Assembly: GCA_015060445.1 (NCBI GenBank)
Contig: SUYL01000002.1
Coordinates: forward strand, 118,302-182,301
Direction of reading: 5' to 3'
Length of the DNA: 64,000 nt
Origin: Bacteroidales bacterium
GTDB lineage: Bacteria; Bacteroidota; Bacteroidia; Bacteroidales; UBA932
The notes beneath the pieces are model-generated. The model searched no databases. It had not been told where the DNA came from and saw only the letters and a program-made list of their open reading frames with translations. Positions 1-9,589 of this stretch are shown here, in pieces; within the stretch, counting starts at the first letter, position 1; every line of letters starts with the position of its first letter. A program made the translations under genes and the position numbers.

Positions 1-2
1 AG

Positions 3-449
3 CACCGTATCTGTTCCATGAACAGGGTGGGTACCCCGGCGGCAGACTTTACATTCAGGGAACTGCTTGCTTCAGGCAATTTCAGGGAGAGGAACCTCTA
101 CAACATAAAAGGGGAATATACATTGCTTTTCTTCAATAATCCCGACTGCAGTTCCTGTGTGGAGATACTCCGGACAATAAAGGATTCCCCTCTGGAAGAA
201 CTGGTTGGGAAGGGTGAACTGCAGGTACTTGCAATGTATATAGATGAAGATCTTGAGGCATGGAAGAGGAACAGGGAGAAATATTCAAAGGGGTGGATAT
301 ATGCCTATGATCCCCAGTTGGTTCTGAGGGATAACGGAATATATGGGCTAAGGGCCATTCCAAGCCTGTATCTTCTTGACAAAGAAAAACGGGTGCTCCT
401 TAAAGATGCACCCGTTGAAAAGGTAATTGCCTACCTGATGAGGAGATAA
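3..449 (+). CDS. thioredoxin-like domain protein, C-terminal part
   Basis: The reading frame is open from the first bases of the window, so this is the 3' end of a longer gene. The first ATG (position 18) need not be its start. The visible 148 residues form a thioredoxin-like domain. The segment FFNNPDCSSC ends in a CxxC redox pair, and a later IPSLYLLD carries the cis-proline expected of the fold. Bacteroidota proteins of this kind (TlpA/DUF5106-like) are usually exported and act as thiol-disulfide proteins in the periplasm. The N-terminus is not visible, so export cannot be confirmed. The gene ends 7 bp before the stop of the convergent Na/Pi cotransporter gene. Confidence 0.75.
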   Translation, partial: HRICSMNRVGTPAADFTFRELLASGNFRERNLYNIKGEYTLLFFNNPDCSSCVEILRTIKDSPLEELVGKGELQVLAMYIDEDLEAWKRNREKYSKGWIYAYDPQLVLRDNGIYGLRAIPSLYLLDKEKRVLLKDAPVEKVIAYLMRR

Positions 450-456
450 TCTCAAG

Positions 457-2151
457 TTATTTTATCTCCATAATGGCCTCGGAGATATTTATCATGAAGT
501 CTCCCACGTGTTCACACTCGTTTACAAGGTCCATATAATAGACACCGGTAAGGTAATTGTATGTCTTGTTCTCAAGGTTGAGCAGATGCTCTTCCTTAAG
601 GTTGTTGCGGTATTCATTGATGTCTGTTTCAATGTCCTGCGCATTTGCTATGTCATTGATCTGGGTGTAACCTTTCTTGAGGTTGAAGATCATGGCATCA
701 AATCCCCTTTCAAGAAGTTCAATCATGTAGTTGAGTTTCTTTATCATCTGCTCGTCAAACTTCATGTTGTGGATATTCCTGCGCTGCAGAATGCGGGCGA
801 TATTGAAGCCTGAGTCACCCACGCTCTCCAATTCGCTGATGATTTTGTACATAGCCTGTATCCTTCTTCCGGACTCGTCGCTTATCACACCATCTTTAAC
901 CTCATTGAGGAATTTTGCAATCTCAAGTTCTATACGGTCTGTAACCTGCTCATAGTGCTCAAGTTTCTTGTACAGGGCATCAAATTTCTCAGGATCGGTC
1001 TCATTGATGGCACTCTTGGCATAAACGTATTGCCTGCGGCAGATGTCTGCGTAGTGTACAATCTCTTCCTTAGCCTGGTTAAGTGACAACTCGGAAGTGC
1101 TCAGCATACCGCCATGAATATATTGCAGACGGAATACCTCCTCGTCGTTCTTGTTCTTGATGATTTTTGTAACCAGTTGTGCAATCTGATTGGTAAACCA
1201 CACCAGGATAAGGGTATTGCCGATGTTGAACAGTGTATGTACCATAGAGATTGCATAAAGGGTAGAGTTGGGTGAAGCACCTGCAACAAGAGGGTTGTCC
1301 AAACCCATCCCCATTATTATTTTTGATACTATGGCAAGGAACGGATGGAACAGCGCAAGTACCCATACAACACCGAATACATTGAATACGGAGTGAGCCA
1401 TTGCTGCTCTCCTTGCAGAAACATTGGCAACGGAAGCGGCAATGTTTGCTGTAATTGTTGTACCTATATTTTCGCCAAGAACCATTGCTGCACCCATCTC
1501 AAAAGGAATCCAACCGTTGTTGCACATTACAAGGGTAAGGGCCATGGTTGCACTTGAAGACTGGAGAACTATGGTAAGGATTGTACCTATAAGCACGAAC
1601 ATGAGAATGGAGCCGAACCCGTAATTGGTCCACTGCTGCAGAAATGCAAGCACTTCAGGTGAACTCTGGAGGTCAGGAACTGAATCTTTTAGGAAACTCA
1701 ATCCCAGGAACAGCAAAGCAAAACCTATGATAAGTTCTCCTATTGATTTCTTTTTCTTGGCCTTGCACATCATGAAGGCAAAACCGAAACCTATAAGTGG
1801 AATTGCAAGTATTGCAATGTCTGCCTTAAAGCCAAGCAGAGAGATGAGCCATGCGGTAAAAGTAGTACCTATGTTTGCACCCATAATTACGCCAATTGAC
1901 TGAACCAAAGAGAGCAGTCCGGCGTTAACAAAACTTACTACCATAACGGTAGTTGCGCTTGAAGATTGGATTACGGCTGTAATGAAAAGACCTGTAAGGA
2001 TTCTGGAAACGGAGTTGGAGGTCATTGCAGCCAGGATATTCCTCAATTTGTCTCCTGCAACCTTCTGTAGGGCCTCACTCATGAGTGTCATACCGTAAAG
2101 GAACAAACCCAGGGAACCAAGAAGGGTAAGAATGTTGAAAATGGCGTCCAT
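457..2151 (-). CDS. Na/Pi cotransporter family protein with C-terminal PhoU-like domain
   Basis: This is a 564-residue inner-membrane protein. The N-terminal part (about 1-330) has two inverted Na/Pi-cotransporter repeats, each with the signature QSSSAT (residues 62-67 and 197-202). They are followed by GANIGTT and GENIGTT motifs. Residues from about 350 to the end are soluble, helical and charged, as in the PhoU-like domain of the NptA/YjbB group. Known members move phosphate with sodium, in some cases outward; the direction here cannot be read from the sequence. Length and architecture are complete. The gene is monocistronic, with its own TATATTTG promoter element just upstream. Confidence 0.92.
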   Translation of the reverse strand: MDAIFNILTLLGSLGLFLYGMTLMSEALQKVAGDKLRNILAAMTSNSVSRILTGLFITAVIQSSSATTVMVVSFVNAGLLSLVQSIGVIMGANIGTTFTAWLISLLGFKADIAILAIPLIGFGFAFMMCKAKKKKSIGELIIGFALLFLGLSFLKDSVPDLQSSPEVLAFLQQWTNYGFGSILMFVLIGTILTIVLQSSSATMALTLVMCNNGWIPFEMGAAMVLGENIGTTITANIAASVANVSARRAAMAHSVFNVFGVVWVLALFHPFLAIVSKIIMGMGLDNPLVAGASPNSTLYAISMVHTLFNIGNTLILVWFTNQIAQLVTKIIKNKNDEEVFRLQYIHGGMLSTSELSLNQAKEEIVHYADICRRQYVYAKSAINETDPEKFDALYKKLEHYEQVTDRIELEIAKFLNEVKDGVISDESGRRIQAMYKIISELESVGDSGFNIARILQRRNIHNMKFDEQMIKKLNYMIELLERGFDAMIFNLKKGYTQINDIANAQDIETDINEYRNNLKEEHLLNLENKTYNYLTGVYYMDLVNECEHVGDFMINISEAIMEIK

Positions 2152-2176
2152 TTAAATATATTTTTTGTTTATAATA

Positions 2177-2207
2177 CAAATATAGTTTTAAAAAATGAAC
2201 AGATAAA
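2177..2207 (-). promoter_or_regulatory. promoter of the Na/Pi cotransporter gene
   Basis: On the minus strand TATATTTG (2184-2177) matches the Bacteroidota -7 element TAnnTTTG exactly. A TTTA at 2207-2204 lies 19 bp upstream in the -33 position. The start codon is 25 bp downstream. Confidence 0.55.
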
Positions 2208-2226
2208 GAAAGAGTGAAATAATTCT

Positions 2227-2234
2227 TATCTTCG
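2227..2234 (+). promoter_or_regulatory. possible -7 element upstream of the metallopeptidase/propeller protein
   Basis: TATCTTCG differs from the TAnnTTTG consensus at one base and lies 37 bp before the ATG at 2272. No clear -33 element is visible. Confidence 0.3.
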
Positions 2235-2271
2235 CAACAATTCCTTAACAATTTTACTTATTTTATACCAT

Positions 2272-5200
2272 ATGAGGTTTTTGAGTATACTATCTGCAGT
2301 TTCCCTTGTGTTGGTCTCTTCTTTTGGGAATGTAGCCTTTGGACAGTTTGTATCCAGTGGTGGGGTCCCATCCAAAGTGAAGTGGATGCATGTTTCAGGA
2401 GAAACATATGATGTGGTTTATCCTGCGGGGATGGACTCACTTGCCAAAAGATACCTTTGGCTGCTGGAGCAGAACAAGGGGGCTGTGATGCTCGGCCTTG
2501 GAGGGATAAAGCCAGCAAAGGTGCCTGTAGTGCTGTATAATATGAGTGTAAGGAGCAACGGCACAGTAGTGTGGGCACCAAAAAGGATGGAACTTTTTAC
2601 AATGCCATACCTTAACGGATATGCGCAGAGGTGGGACCAGCAACTTGCAGTTCATGAGTCGCGTCATGTGGGTCAGATGACCCATTTCACAAAGGGGATA
2701 TACAAACTGGGGAGTCTGCTTGTAGGGCAGCAGGCCCCTTCGCTGGGAGTGGCAATATACCCTTCCCGATGGATGCTGGAGGGGGATGCTGTTGTAGCAG
2801 AAACTGAGTTGACCAACACAGGAAGGGGAAGGAATGCGGAATTTATGGAGTATTACAGGGCGGCTTTTCTGGAGGGTGATGTAAGGAAATGGGAGAAATG
2901 GAAACAGGGATCATATAAATACTACACCCCCAACCTGTATGCTTTAGGGTATCTTACCAACAGCACCATAAGATACAGGACAGGCAAGTACGGTTATGCC
3001 GGAGAGGTGTTTGACGGATTTGTGAAGAATTTCTACACTCCGTTTGCAAGGGATGTCAGTTATAATGCATCTGTTGGGGATGTCCCACGCCGTTTCTTCA
3101 GACAGGGAAGGGAGATGATGACCGCCTTCTGGAGGGAGGAACTTCCAAAAAGGGGGCTCCTTACCCGGGGAACACCGCTCCTGGAGAGCCGGGAGAAGGG
3201 GTATCAGGAGTACATTTCCCCGGTTGCAATTGGCAGGGACAGCATACTTTATTTGAAATATTCTTTCAATAACCCGGCAGAACTGGTTCTGATTGATTCC
3301 GGAAAGGAAAAGTTGGTAAGGGGATTTGCCGCCAACGTAAACCAGATAAGGAGGGCAGGGGACATACTCTATTTCGTTGAGCAGAAAAAGAATCCCAGGT
3401 GGAGCAATGAGGTCTTTGGTGTATTGTACAGTTACTCCCTCACCGACGGCCGCATATCCAGGGTGGGAAGGAGAACCTATTGTGGCTATCTGCAGGTTGA
3501 CGATGCAGGTTCCCGCCTTTCTGCAGTTGAGTACAATAAAGGTGGAGGTTCCTCGCTTGTAATTATGGATGCTTCCAATGGCAGGATGCTGCAGAGGATT
3601 GCCGCTCCATATGACGGAGAATTTACCGCAAGTGCATGGGCCGGTGGAGATCTGTATGCAACGGTGGTGGATGACAGGGGGCTGGGACTGTTCAGATACA
3701 TAAACGGGAGATGGGAAACTGTAATTGGGGAGCAGTCCGCTTCCATCTCCAATTTGAATGGAGTGGGGGATGACCTCTATTTCCTCTCAGATATGGATGG
3801 GGTCAGAAATGTATATATGTTCAATGCTGCTTCAGGAGGATTGAAACGTGTTACCAATGAACGTTATGGGGCAACGGAACCCCTTATAAGTAATGGAACC
3901 GTTTATTATTCTGCGTTGGAACTGGGGGGGCGATTCCCGGTGAAATTGGGGCTGGACACTTTGCCCGATTGCCGCTCACAGTTAACACCTGAGGTTGTGG
4001 ATGGCAAACTTACAGGTGCTTACAAGTATTTTGTGGCTGAGGAACTCTCTGCTCAGGCCCGTAGAGCGTTGGCTGAAAATGATATGTTGGCAGAAGAGGA
4101 TGAGGTACTGGAGCGTAACGGTACATCCATTGTAAAGTATTCAGAGACTGAGGAGGAGTTTGCAGCAAGGACTGTACCTGAAAAGTACAGCAAAGGGGGA
4201 CATCTGTTCCGTTTCCATTCGTGGGCTCCATTCTATTATGATGTTGAGAGAATTATGGAGGCAGATTATGACAAACTGTATGAGGTCCTGGCTCCCGGCG
4301 TTGCCGCTTATTCCCAGAACACGCTCGGTACTGCTGTCTCCATGTTGGGCTACTCCTATAGGGAGGGGATGCATGCGGGACATTTGAGGATGAAATATAC
4401 GGGCTGGTATCCTGCGCTGCAGTTTGGAGCCGACATAAACAATGAGAAGAGGTATAGGGTTAAGGTAGTAAGGGAAGGCAACAAGGCAAGCACAGTTGTT
4501 GAAAGGGTTGACAAACCTCTGGTTGAATTGTCTGCCCTGGCATATGTTCCCCTCGATCTCTCGTCACACGGGTGGAACAGGGGCCTTGTGCCGCAAATGG
4601 AATGGGATTTCAATAACAATGGGTATTATGACTCTTCAAAGGGGAAATATCTCCATTCAAATACACTTACAGCCACCCTGCAGTTTTATCAGATGAGGGA
4701 GATGGCCCATTCGGGCATTTTCCCTAAATGGGGGTTCGGAGGTGTTGCCAGGTGGAGGACAGCACCTGGCGGAGGAGAGAATTTTGGGAGTGTCTCTTCG
4801 GTATATCTTTATGGCTACATTCCTGGAGTTGCTCCAAAGCATGGGATAAAGTTCTCTTTCACCGCACAGAAGCAGAATGTTGAGGGGAAGAACTACTATT
4901 TGTCAAATCTTGTAAATATGCCGCGCGGGTACAATGATGATGTATATGGGGAGAAATATTTTATGGCAAGTGCCGATTATGCCCTGCCGGTATATCTGGG
5001 GGATATCCATATATGGAGGCTCGCATATTTCAAGAGGATGCAGATTATTCCGTTTGCAGATTATGCAGTGTGCCGCAGGGCCCAGGGTGCCAATGGCGGT
5101 ATGAGTTCTACAGATATGTATTCATATGGCTCAGCAGTGATGTTCGATTTTGCCCCGTTTTCAATAGGGTTGGAGGTGAGCCTTGGAATACAGTACTCAT

Positions 5201-5274
5201 ACAACGGCAACAATGGCAATATTCCTGTTGACAGGAACACATTCAAGGTACTTGTGTCAACTTCACTGTTCTAA
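2272..5274 (+). CDS. secreted gluzincin-like / TolB-type propeller / outer-membrane barrel protein
   Basis: This 1000-residue protein begins with a signal peptide of about 24 residues. Residues 40-300 look like a gluzincin metallopeptidase: HESRH at 128-132 is an HExxH motif, and WMLEGDAVVAE (E170, E177) lies at the distance where gluzincins carry the third metal ligand. Residues of about 310-580 contain repeated segments such as DDLYFLSDMDG and NVYMFNAASG, typical of TolB-like beta-propeller blades. The last 300 residues alternate aromatic and polar residues and end in LVSTSLF, as outer-membrane barrels do. Related proteins are usually named only TolB-like. The intact zinc motif suggests that cleavage is possible, but the substrate is unknown. 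Its stop codon overlaps the uvrC stop on the other strand by 4 bp. Confidence 0.75.
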   Translation: MRFLSILSAVSLVLVSSFGNVAFGQFVSSGGVPSKVKWMHVSGETYDVVYPAGMDSLAKRYLWLLEQNKGAVMLGLGGIKPAKVPVVLYNMSVRSNGTVVWAPKRMELFTMPYLNGYAQRWDQQLAVHESRHVGQMTHFTKGIYKLGSLLVGQQAPSLGVAIYPSRWMLEGDAVVAETELTNTGRGRNAEFMEYYRAAFLEGDVRKWEKWKQGSYKYYTPNLYALGYLTNSTIRYRTGKYGYAGEVFDGFVKNFYTPFARDVSYNASVGDVPRRFFRQGREMMTAFWREELPKRGLLTRGTPLLESREKGYQEYISPVAIGRDSILYLKYSFNNPAELVLIDSGKEKLVRGFAANVNQIRRAGDILYFVEQKKNPRWSNEVFGVLYSYSLTDGRISRVGRRTYCGYLQVDDAGSRLSAVEYNKGGGSSLVIMDASNGRMLQRIAAPYDGEFTASAWAGGDLYATVVDDRGLGLFRYINGRWETVIGEQSASISNLNGVGDDLYFLSDMDGVRNVYMFNAASGGLKRVTNERYGATEPLISNGTVYYSALELGGRFPVKLGLDTLPDCRSQLTPEVVDGKLTGAYKYFVAEELSAQARRALAENDMLAEEDEVLERNGTSIVKYSETEEEFAARTVPEKYSKGGHLFRFHSWAPFYYDVERIMEADYDKLYEVLAPGVAAYSQNTLGTAVSMLGYSYREGMHAGHLRMKYTGWYPALQFGADINNEKRYRVKVVREGNKASTVVERVDKPLVELSALAYVPLDLSSHGWNRGLVPQMEWDFNNNGYYDSSKGKYLHSNTLTATLQFYQMREMAHSGIFPKWGFGGVARWRTAPGGGENFGSVSSVYLYGYIPGVAPKHGIKFSFTAQKQNVEGKNYYLSNLVNMPRGYNDDVYGEKYFMASADYALPVYLGDIHIWRLAYFKRMQIIPFADYAVCRRAQGANGGMSSTDMYSYGSAVMFDFAPFSIGLEVSLGIQYSYNGNNGNIPVDRNTFKVLVSTSLF

Positions 5275-7079
5275 TCTCCGTTTGCACCCAAACCTTTGAT
5301 AACAAGGTCAGCCATCTTCTTCCCCACAATTTCTTCAATCTCCTCCCTGGAGGCGGACTTTATCCTCTTTACGCTCTTGAAGTGCTGGAGGAGTTTCTGC
5401 TGAGTGGCTTCTCCAACTCCCTTTATCTGTGTCAGTTGTGATGTTATCTGGTTTTTGGTTCTGCGGTTGCGGTGGTGTGTTATGCCAAAGCGGTGGGCCT
5501 CATCCCTCAAATGCATGAGGAGTTTCAGGGCCGGGGAGTTCTTGTCGAGGAACATTGGTGTGGGGTCGCCCGGGATGATTATCTCCTCCAGCCTTTCAGC
5601 AATGCTTATTACATCAACTCTCCCAATGAGCCCCAGATCATTAAGGGCATCATAAGCAAAATGGAGTTGGCCCCGTCCTCCGTCTATAAGTACAAGTTGC
5701 GGTATGTCACCCCCCTCGTCAAGCAGACGGGAGTAGCGTCTGTGCACTACTTCGTACATTGATGCATAGTCATTGGCCCCAACCACGGTCTTTATGTTGA
5801 AATGCCTGTAGTCCCGTTTGCTCGGTTTGCCGTTGCGGAATACCACACAGGCGGCAACAGGATTGGTGCCCTGGGTGTTGGAGTTGTCAAAACACTCTAT
5901 ATGCAGCGGCAGGTGTTCCAGATTGAGAGCCTCCTTGAGGGCAAGAAGGGTGCGGTTTTTCCCCTCCTGGGGATCCTTTATCTCCTCCTGCTTCATCTTC
6001 TGGAACATGAATGCCTTTGCATTTTTGGTACAGAGTTCCAGCAGGCTCAGTTTGTCGCCTTTGAGCGGGATATGTATGTTCTTCCCAAAAGAGAGGTTGT
6101 CGGGAAGAAATGGGACCAGAATTTCCCCGGCATACCGGTTGGTCTGTTGCAGGATCCCGTATATCTCCTGCATGAAACGGGTAAGGACACTCTCCTTCTC
6201 CTCCTCTATGTTGAGTTTGAAGTGCAGATTCAGTGCCCGCACTATACATCCTCCGTTGAGGCGGAAAAAGTTGCCGAATGCGTTTCCTTTCTCCATTACA
6301 ATGGAGAATACATCTGTATCTGTGATGCTGGGATGCACAATGAGGGATTTGCTGTAGTGGTTCTGGAGCATATCCATCTTCTCCTTGTATTCCTGTGCCT
6401 TTTCAAATTCCATGCTGGCGGCATGGGCCTGCATCTGTTTGCGGTATTCCCTAATAAGTTCTCCAGTATTGCCACGCAATATTTCCTTTATGCTGGCAAT
6501 TTGTGCATTGTATTCCGTTTCCGAAATCTCCCCAATACATGGGCCATAGCACTTCTTTATGTGTATATTCAGGCAGGGTTTGAATTTCCCGGCCTCTATG
6601 GCCTGGGGCGTGAGTGCCAGTTTGCAGTTCCTGAGCCTGTATAGGGAGTTGATAAGGTCAAGCAGGTTATGGGCATGCTGCACAGAACTGTATGGCCCGA
6701 AATACTGCGAGCCGTCCCTTACAAATCTTCTGGTGAGGAATATGCGCGGAAAGGGTTCGTTCTTTATGCATATCCATGGGTAACTTTTCCCATCCTTGAG
6801 CAGGATATTGTATTTTGGCTGGTACTGTTTTATGAGATTGTTCTCAAGCAGAAGCGCATCCTGTTCACTTTCCACAACGGTATGCTGTATATCCGCTATC
6901 TTTGAAACCAGCACTCTGGTTTTGGTGGTAAGTTTATCCTCACTTACAAAATATTGCTGTACCCTTTTGCGCAAACTCTTGGCTTTGCCAATATATATGA
7001 CAGTACCTGTGCTGTCCAGGAATCTGTACACTCCGGGCTCCAGCGGCAGTATTGATATTTTCTCTCTGATGCTTGTCAT
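5271..7079 (-). CDS. uvrC: excinuclease ABC subunit C
   Basis: UvrC makes the two incisions around DNA lesions in nucleotide excision repair, working with UvrA and UvrB. The 602-residue protein has all expected parts in order. The GIY-YIG nuclease domain has GVY at 16-18 and YIG at 29-31. A cysteine-rich segment with CxxxC-type spacing follows near 180-195, then a UVR motif near 215-240. The RNase H-like C-terminal nuclease includes the segment ECFDNSNTQG, and a helix-hairpin-helix tail near 560-600 includes TQIKGVGEATQQKLL. The ATG at 7079 (MTSIREK) gives the normal family start; an in-frame extension upstream is not family-like. The gene is convergent with the propeller protein and divergent from the acyltransferase. 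Confidence 0.97.
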   Translation of the reverse strand: MTSIREKISILPLEPGVYRFLDSTGTVIYIGKAKSLRKRVQQYFVSEDKLTTKTRVLVSKIADIQHTVVESEQDALLLENNLIKQYQPKYNILLKDGKSYPWICIKNEPFPRIFLTRRFVRDGSQYFGPYSSVQHAHNLLDLINSLYRLRNCKLALTPQAIEAGKFKPCLNIHIKKCYGPCIGEISETEYNAQIASIKEILRGNTGELIREYRKQMQAHAASMEFEKAQEYKEKMDMLQNHYSKSLIVHPSITDTDVFSIVMEKGNAFGNFFRLNGGCIVRALNLHFKLNIEEEKESVLTRFMQEIYGILQQTNRYAGEILVPFLPDNLSFGKNIHIPLKGDKLSLLELCTKNAKAFMFQKMKQEEIKDPQEGKNRTLLALKEALNLEHLPLHIECFDNSNTQGTNPVAACVVFRNGKPSKRDYRHFNIKTVVGANDYASMYEVVHRRYSRLLDEGGDIPQLVLIDGGRGQLHFAYDALNDLGLIGRVDVISIAERLEEIIIPGDPTPMFLDKNSPALKLLMHLRDEAHRFGITHHRNRRTKNQITSQLTQIKGVGEATQQKLLQHFKSVKRIKSASREEIEEIVGKKMADLVIKGLGANGD

Positions 7080-7122
7080 ATATATTTGGTGCAAGTAAAT
7101 GCAAATTTCCAAAAAAATTACA

Positions 7123-7130
7123 TATCTTTG
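7123..7130 (+). promoter_or_regulatory. -7 promoter element of the fused acyltransferase gene
   Basis: TATCTTTG matches TAnnTTTG exactly and ends 17 bp before the ATG at 7148. The -33 element is not clear. Confidence 0.5.
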
Positions 7131-7147
7131 TAAGAATTGTGGTCCTT

Positions 7148-8935
7148 ATGAGTACAAAATTAGTCAATAAATCTCAAGTAAAAAGTGCACTTAAAGTTAA
7201 TGGTGTTGCAGGAAACGTGTTGGCAGGTGCTTTAATGCGTATTCTTGGGCTCAATAAGTTGAATGACATATACAAAGGGATATATCAGTATCAGGGGGTT
7301 GATTTTGCGGACAAACTTCTTGAGCACCTGAATGTATCTTGTGACTGTCTTCCCCACGAACTTGAATATCTTCCCAAAGAGGGGCCTTTCATAATAGTGT
7401 CCAACCATCCTTTTGGGGCTATAGACGGCATTATAATGTTGAGCATAATAGCAAAACGGAGGCCGGATCTGAGAATCCTTACCAATTTCATTTTGTCGTA
7501 CATACCTAATCTGGAGGAGTATTTTTTTCCTGTTAATCCTTTTACAGACCGTCCCGGGATGAAGAGCAGCATCAGGGGGTTGAAACTGGCCAAGGAGCAT
7601 TTGGCAAAAGGAGGTGTACTGGGGTTGTTCCCGTCGGGAGAAGTCTCCTCAAACAGAAACAGGGACAAGGTTGTTAAGGATATAGACTGGCAGCTTTCCA
7701 TTGTAAAGTTGATAAAGGGGGCAGGAGTTCCTGTGGTCCCATTATATTTCAACGGAGGAAATTCAAGATTGTTCCATCTTATGGGTAAGGTGAACCCATA
7801 TTTGAGGACAGCAAGGCTACCGCATGAACTTATAAACAAGAGGGACAGGACAATTTCTCTGAGAATAGGCAAACCGTTGCAGCCGGCTGAACTTGAGGAG
7901 TATGTAGATCTTCCTGCTTTGGGAAAATATTTGTGGAACAGGACATACGCACTTGAATCCAATGTACAGGTTGAAAAGGGAACGGCAACAGGTCCGGTTA
8001 CCGGGCAGGAGCCTGTGGCACCTCATGTTGATACTGAAAAGTTGTGCTCCGAAATAGCGTCAATATCTTCCGGCAGACTGTTTGAACTTGGAAAATATGA
8101 GTGCTATGAGGCTTCAGCCAAAGAGATTCCTTACCTTATGCAGGAGATTGCCAGAAGCCGTGAGGAGACATTCAGGGCTGTAGGTGAGGGTACAAACAGG
8201 AGTACAGATACAGATGTATACGATTCATATTACAGGCATCTGATTTTATGGGATAAGGAGAAGAGTGCTTTTGTGGGAGCATACAGGCTTGGCATGGGCG
8301 ATGAGATTATGGCAAAGCATGGAGCAGAGGGGCTCTATAGCAGCACTCTGTTCAAATATAGAAAGGAGTTCTATCCATACCTTAAAAGGACAATGGAACT
8401 TGGACGCTCTTTTGTGGTGCCTGCGTATCAGAAAGATCCGCTTGCGCTTATGCTTCTGATAAAGGGACTCATGTATGTGATCATAAAGAATCCTGATATA
8501 AGGTACCTTGTGGGGCCGGTAAGTATAAGTGCCTGGTATCCGTATTTCTACAGAAGTCTTATGGTACATTATCTTGCCAGCAGGCAATCTGTGCCGGCGC
8601 TTGGTAAGATGGTGGTTCCAAAAAATCCTTTCAAACCGGATTTCTGCAGGGTAAATGTGGATGATCTCATGGCAGGGAAGATGGATTCAATGGAGAGGTT
8701 TGACCGTTTCATGTTCCGTTTGAGCAATGGACAGTACAGGATGCCTACGCTCCTTAAAAAATATATAAAACTGAACTGCAAGATTCTGGCGTTCAATGTG
8801 GATCCGGATTTCAACAACTGTGTTGACGGTTTAATTGTACTGGATGTCCTTGATATTCCAAAACAGGAAATAGATGCCCTGTCCAAGGAGTTTGAAGACA
8901 AGGAGATGATTTACAAGAGATTTGGCCTTGAGTAA
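7148..8935 (+). CDS. fused PlsC-type/GNAT-type acyltransferase, probable glycine or ornithine lipid synthase
   Basis: This 595-residue protein joins two acyltransferase domains. Residues of about 50-290 are a PlsC-like domain with NHPFGAIDG (86-94), FPSGEVSS (161-168) and GVPVVPLYFNG (193-203). Residues of about 310-595 resemble the hemolysin/OlsB-type N-acyltransferase, with the recognisable segments DVYDSYYRHL and VGAYRLG. Fusions of this type (OlsF) make ornithine lipids. In Bacteroides the separate GlsB and GlsA proteins make glycine lipids from acyl-ACP. By inference this protein would N- and O-acylate an amino acid at the inner membrane; the amino acid cannot be predicted. The ATG at 7148 is preferred because it follows the -7 element at 7123, whereas the longer frame starts upstream of it and overlaps uvrC. 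Confidence 0.85.
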   Translation: MSTKLVNKSQVKSALKVNGVAGNVLAGALMRILGLNKLNDIYKGIYQYQGVDFADKLLEHLNVSCDCLPHELEYLPKEGPFIIVSNHPFGAIDGIIMLSIIAKRRPDLRILTNFILSYIPNLEEYFFPVNPFTDRPGMKSSIRGLKLAKEHLAKGGVLGLFPSGEVSSNRNRDKVVKDIDWQLSIVKLIKGAGVPVVPLYFNGGNSRLFHLMGKVNPYLRTARLPHELINKRDRTISLRIGKPLQPAELEEYVDLPALGKYLWNRTYALESNVQVEKGTATGPVTGQEPVAPHVDTEKLCSEIASISSGRLFELGKYECYEASAKEIPYLMQEIARSREETFRAVGEGTNRSTDTDVYDSYYRHLILWDKEKSAFVGAYRLGMGDEIMAKHGAEGLYSSTLFKYRKEFYPYLKRTMELGRSFVVPAYQKDPLALMLLIKGLMYVIIKNPDIRYLVGPVSISAWYPYFYRSLMVHYLASRQSVPALGKMVVPKNPFKPDFCRVNVDDLMAGKMDSMERFDRFMFRLSNGQYRMPTLLKKYIKLNCKILAFNVDPDFNNCVDGLIVLDVLDIPKQEIDALSKEFEDKEMIYKRFGLE

Positions 8936-8950
8936 TCAGAAATTATGATA

Positions 8951-9190
8951 TTACGGAACAGGATCATATCCGCTGCCGCCCCAAGGGTGGCAGCGGATTA
9001 TTCTTTTTGCAGCAAGCCAGATCCCCTTTATGGGACCGTATTTCCTGAGAGCCTCAATTGCGTATGCTGAGCAGGTGGGGGTGAATCTGCATGTTGCAGG
9101 TTTAAGGGGTGAGATGCATATCTGGTAGAACCTTACCAGCACTATGAACGGGAACGAAAGTATTTTCCTTATTGCCGCTTTAATCTTCAT
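8951..9190 (-). CDS. yidD: membrane protein insertion efficiency factor YidD
   Basis: This 79-residue protein carries the family core [14 protein letters not shown], preceded by an amphipathic helix, and ends in [11 protein letters not shown], which is diagnostic of YidD. YidD sits at the inner membrane and helps YidC insert membrane proteins. It is the last gene of a leftward operon and overlaps the end of rnpA by 11 bp, the usual rnpA-yidD coupling. The length is normal. Confidence 0.97.
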   Translation of the reverse strand: MKIKAAIRKILSFPFIVLVRFYQICISPLKPATCRFTPTCSAYAIEALRKYGPIKGIWLAAKRIIRCHPWGGSGYDPVP

Positions 9191-9584
9191 TACCCGCTTC
9201 CTTTTTTGTTTTCCCCTGGGAAACCATCAGCAAGGCCTCCTTCATGCGTGTTTCAATATAACTGAACTCCTTTACCTCTTTGGATATATAAACGAAAAGG
9301 GCATTTGTCCTGCAACCTTGCGGTGAGGACAATGCCTCTTTATTCAACCTGTAACTTTCGCGGATTCTTCTTTTGAGAAGATTTCTTTTTACGGCACGCT
9401 TGAAGTACCTTTTAGGTACAGATACAATTATTGCATTTGGCCTCATGTCATCTTCTCCCTCAAGCGGTATGTTTTGGCAGACCACTTTGAACGGGTAGTG
9501 GAAGAATGTTTCCCCTCCCTTCATCAACGACTGTATCTCCTTAAAGGAGTGCAGCCGCTCGTCTTTGCTGAATGAGGCTGGCAT
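9180..9584 (-). CDS. rnpA: ribonuclease P protein component
   Basis: RnpA is the protein subunit of RNase P, which removes the 5' leader of pre-tRNAs together with the RNA subunit (not in this window). The 134-residue protein has the family core [20 protein letters not shown] (the RNR-type basic helix) at about residues 53-73, and an upstream FPxKVV-like strand. It lies between hemD (5 bp gap) and yidD (11 bp overlap) in one leftward operon. Confidence 0.96.
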   Translation of the reverse strand: MPASFSKDERLHSFKEIQSLMKGGETFFHYPFKVVCQNIPLEGEDDMRPNAIIVSVPKRYFKRAVKRNLLKRRIRESYRLNKEALSSPQGCRTNALFVYISKEVKEFSYIETRMKEALLMVSQGKTKKEAGNED

Positions 9585-9589
9585 GGCTG

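Noticed and set aside
5802..6644. 280-codon open frame on the plus strand
   Set aside because: It lies inside uvrC on the opposite strand, with no domain and no promoter.
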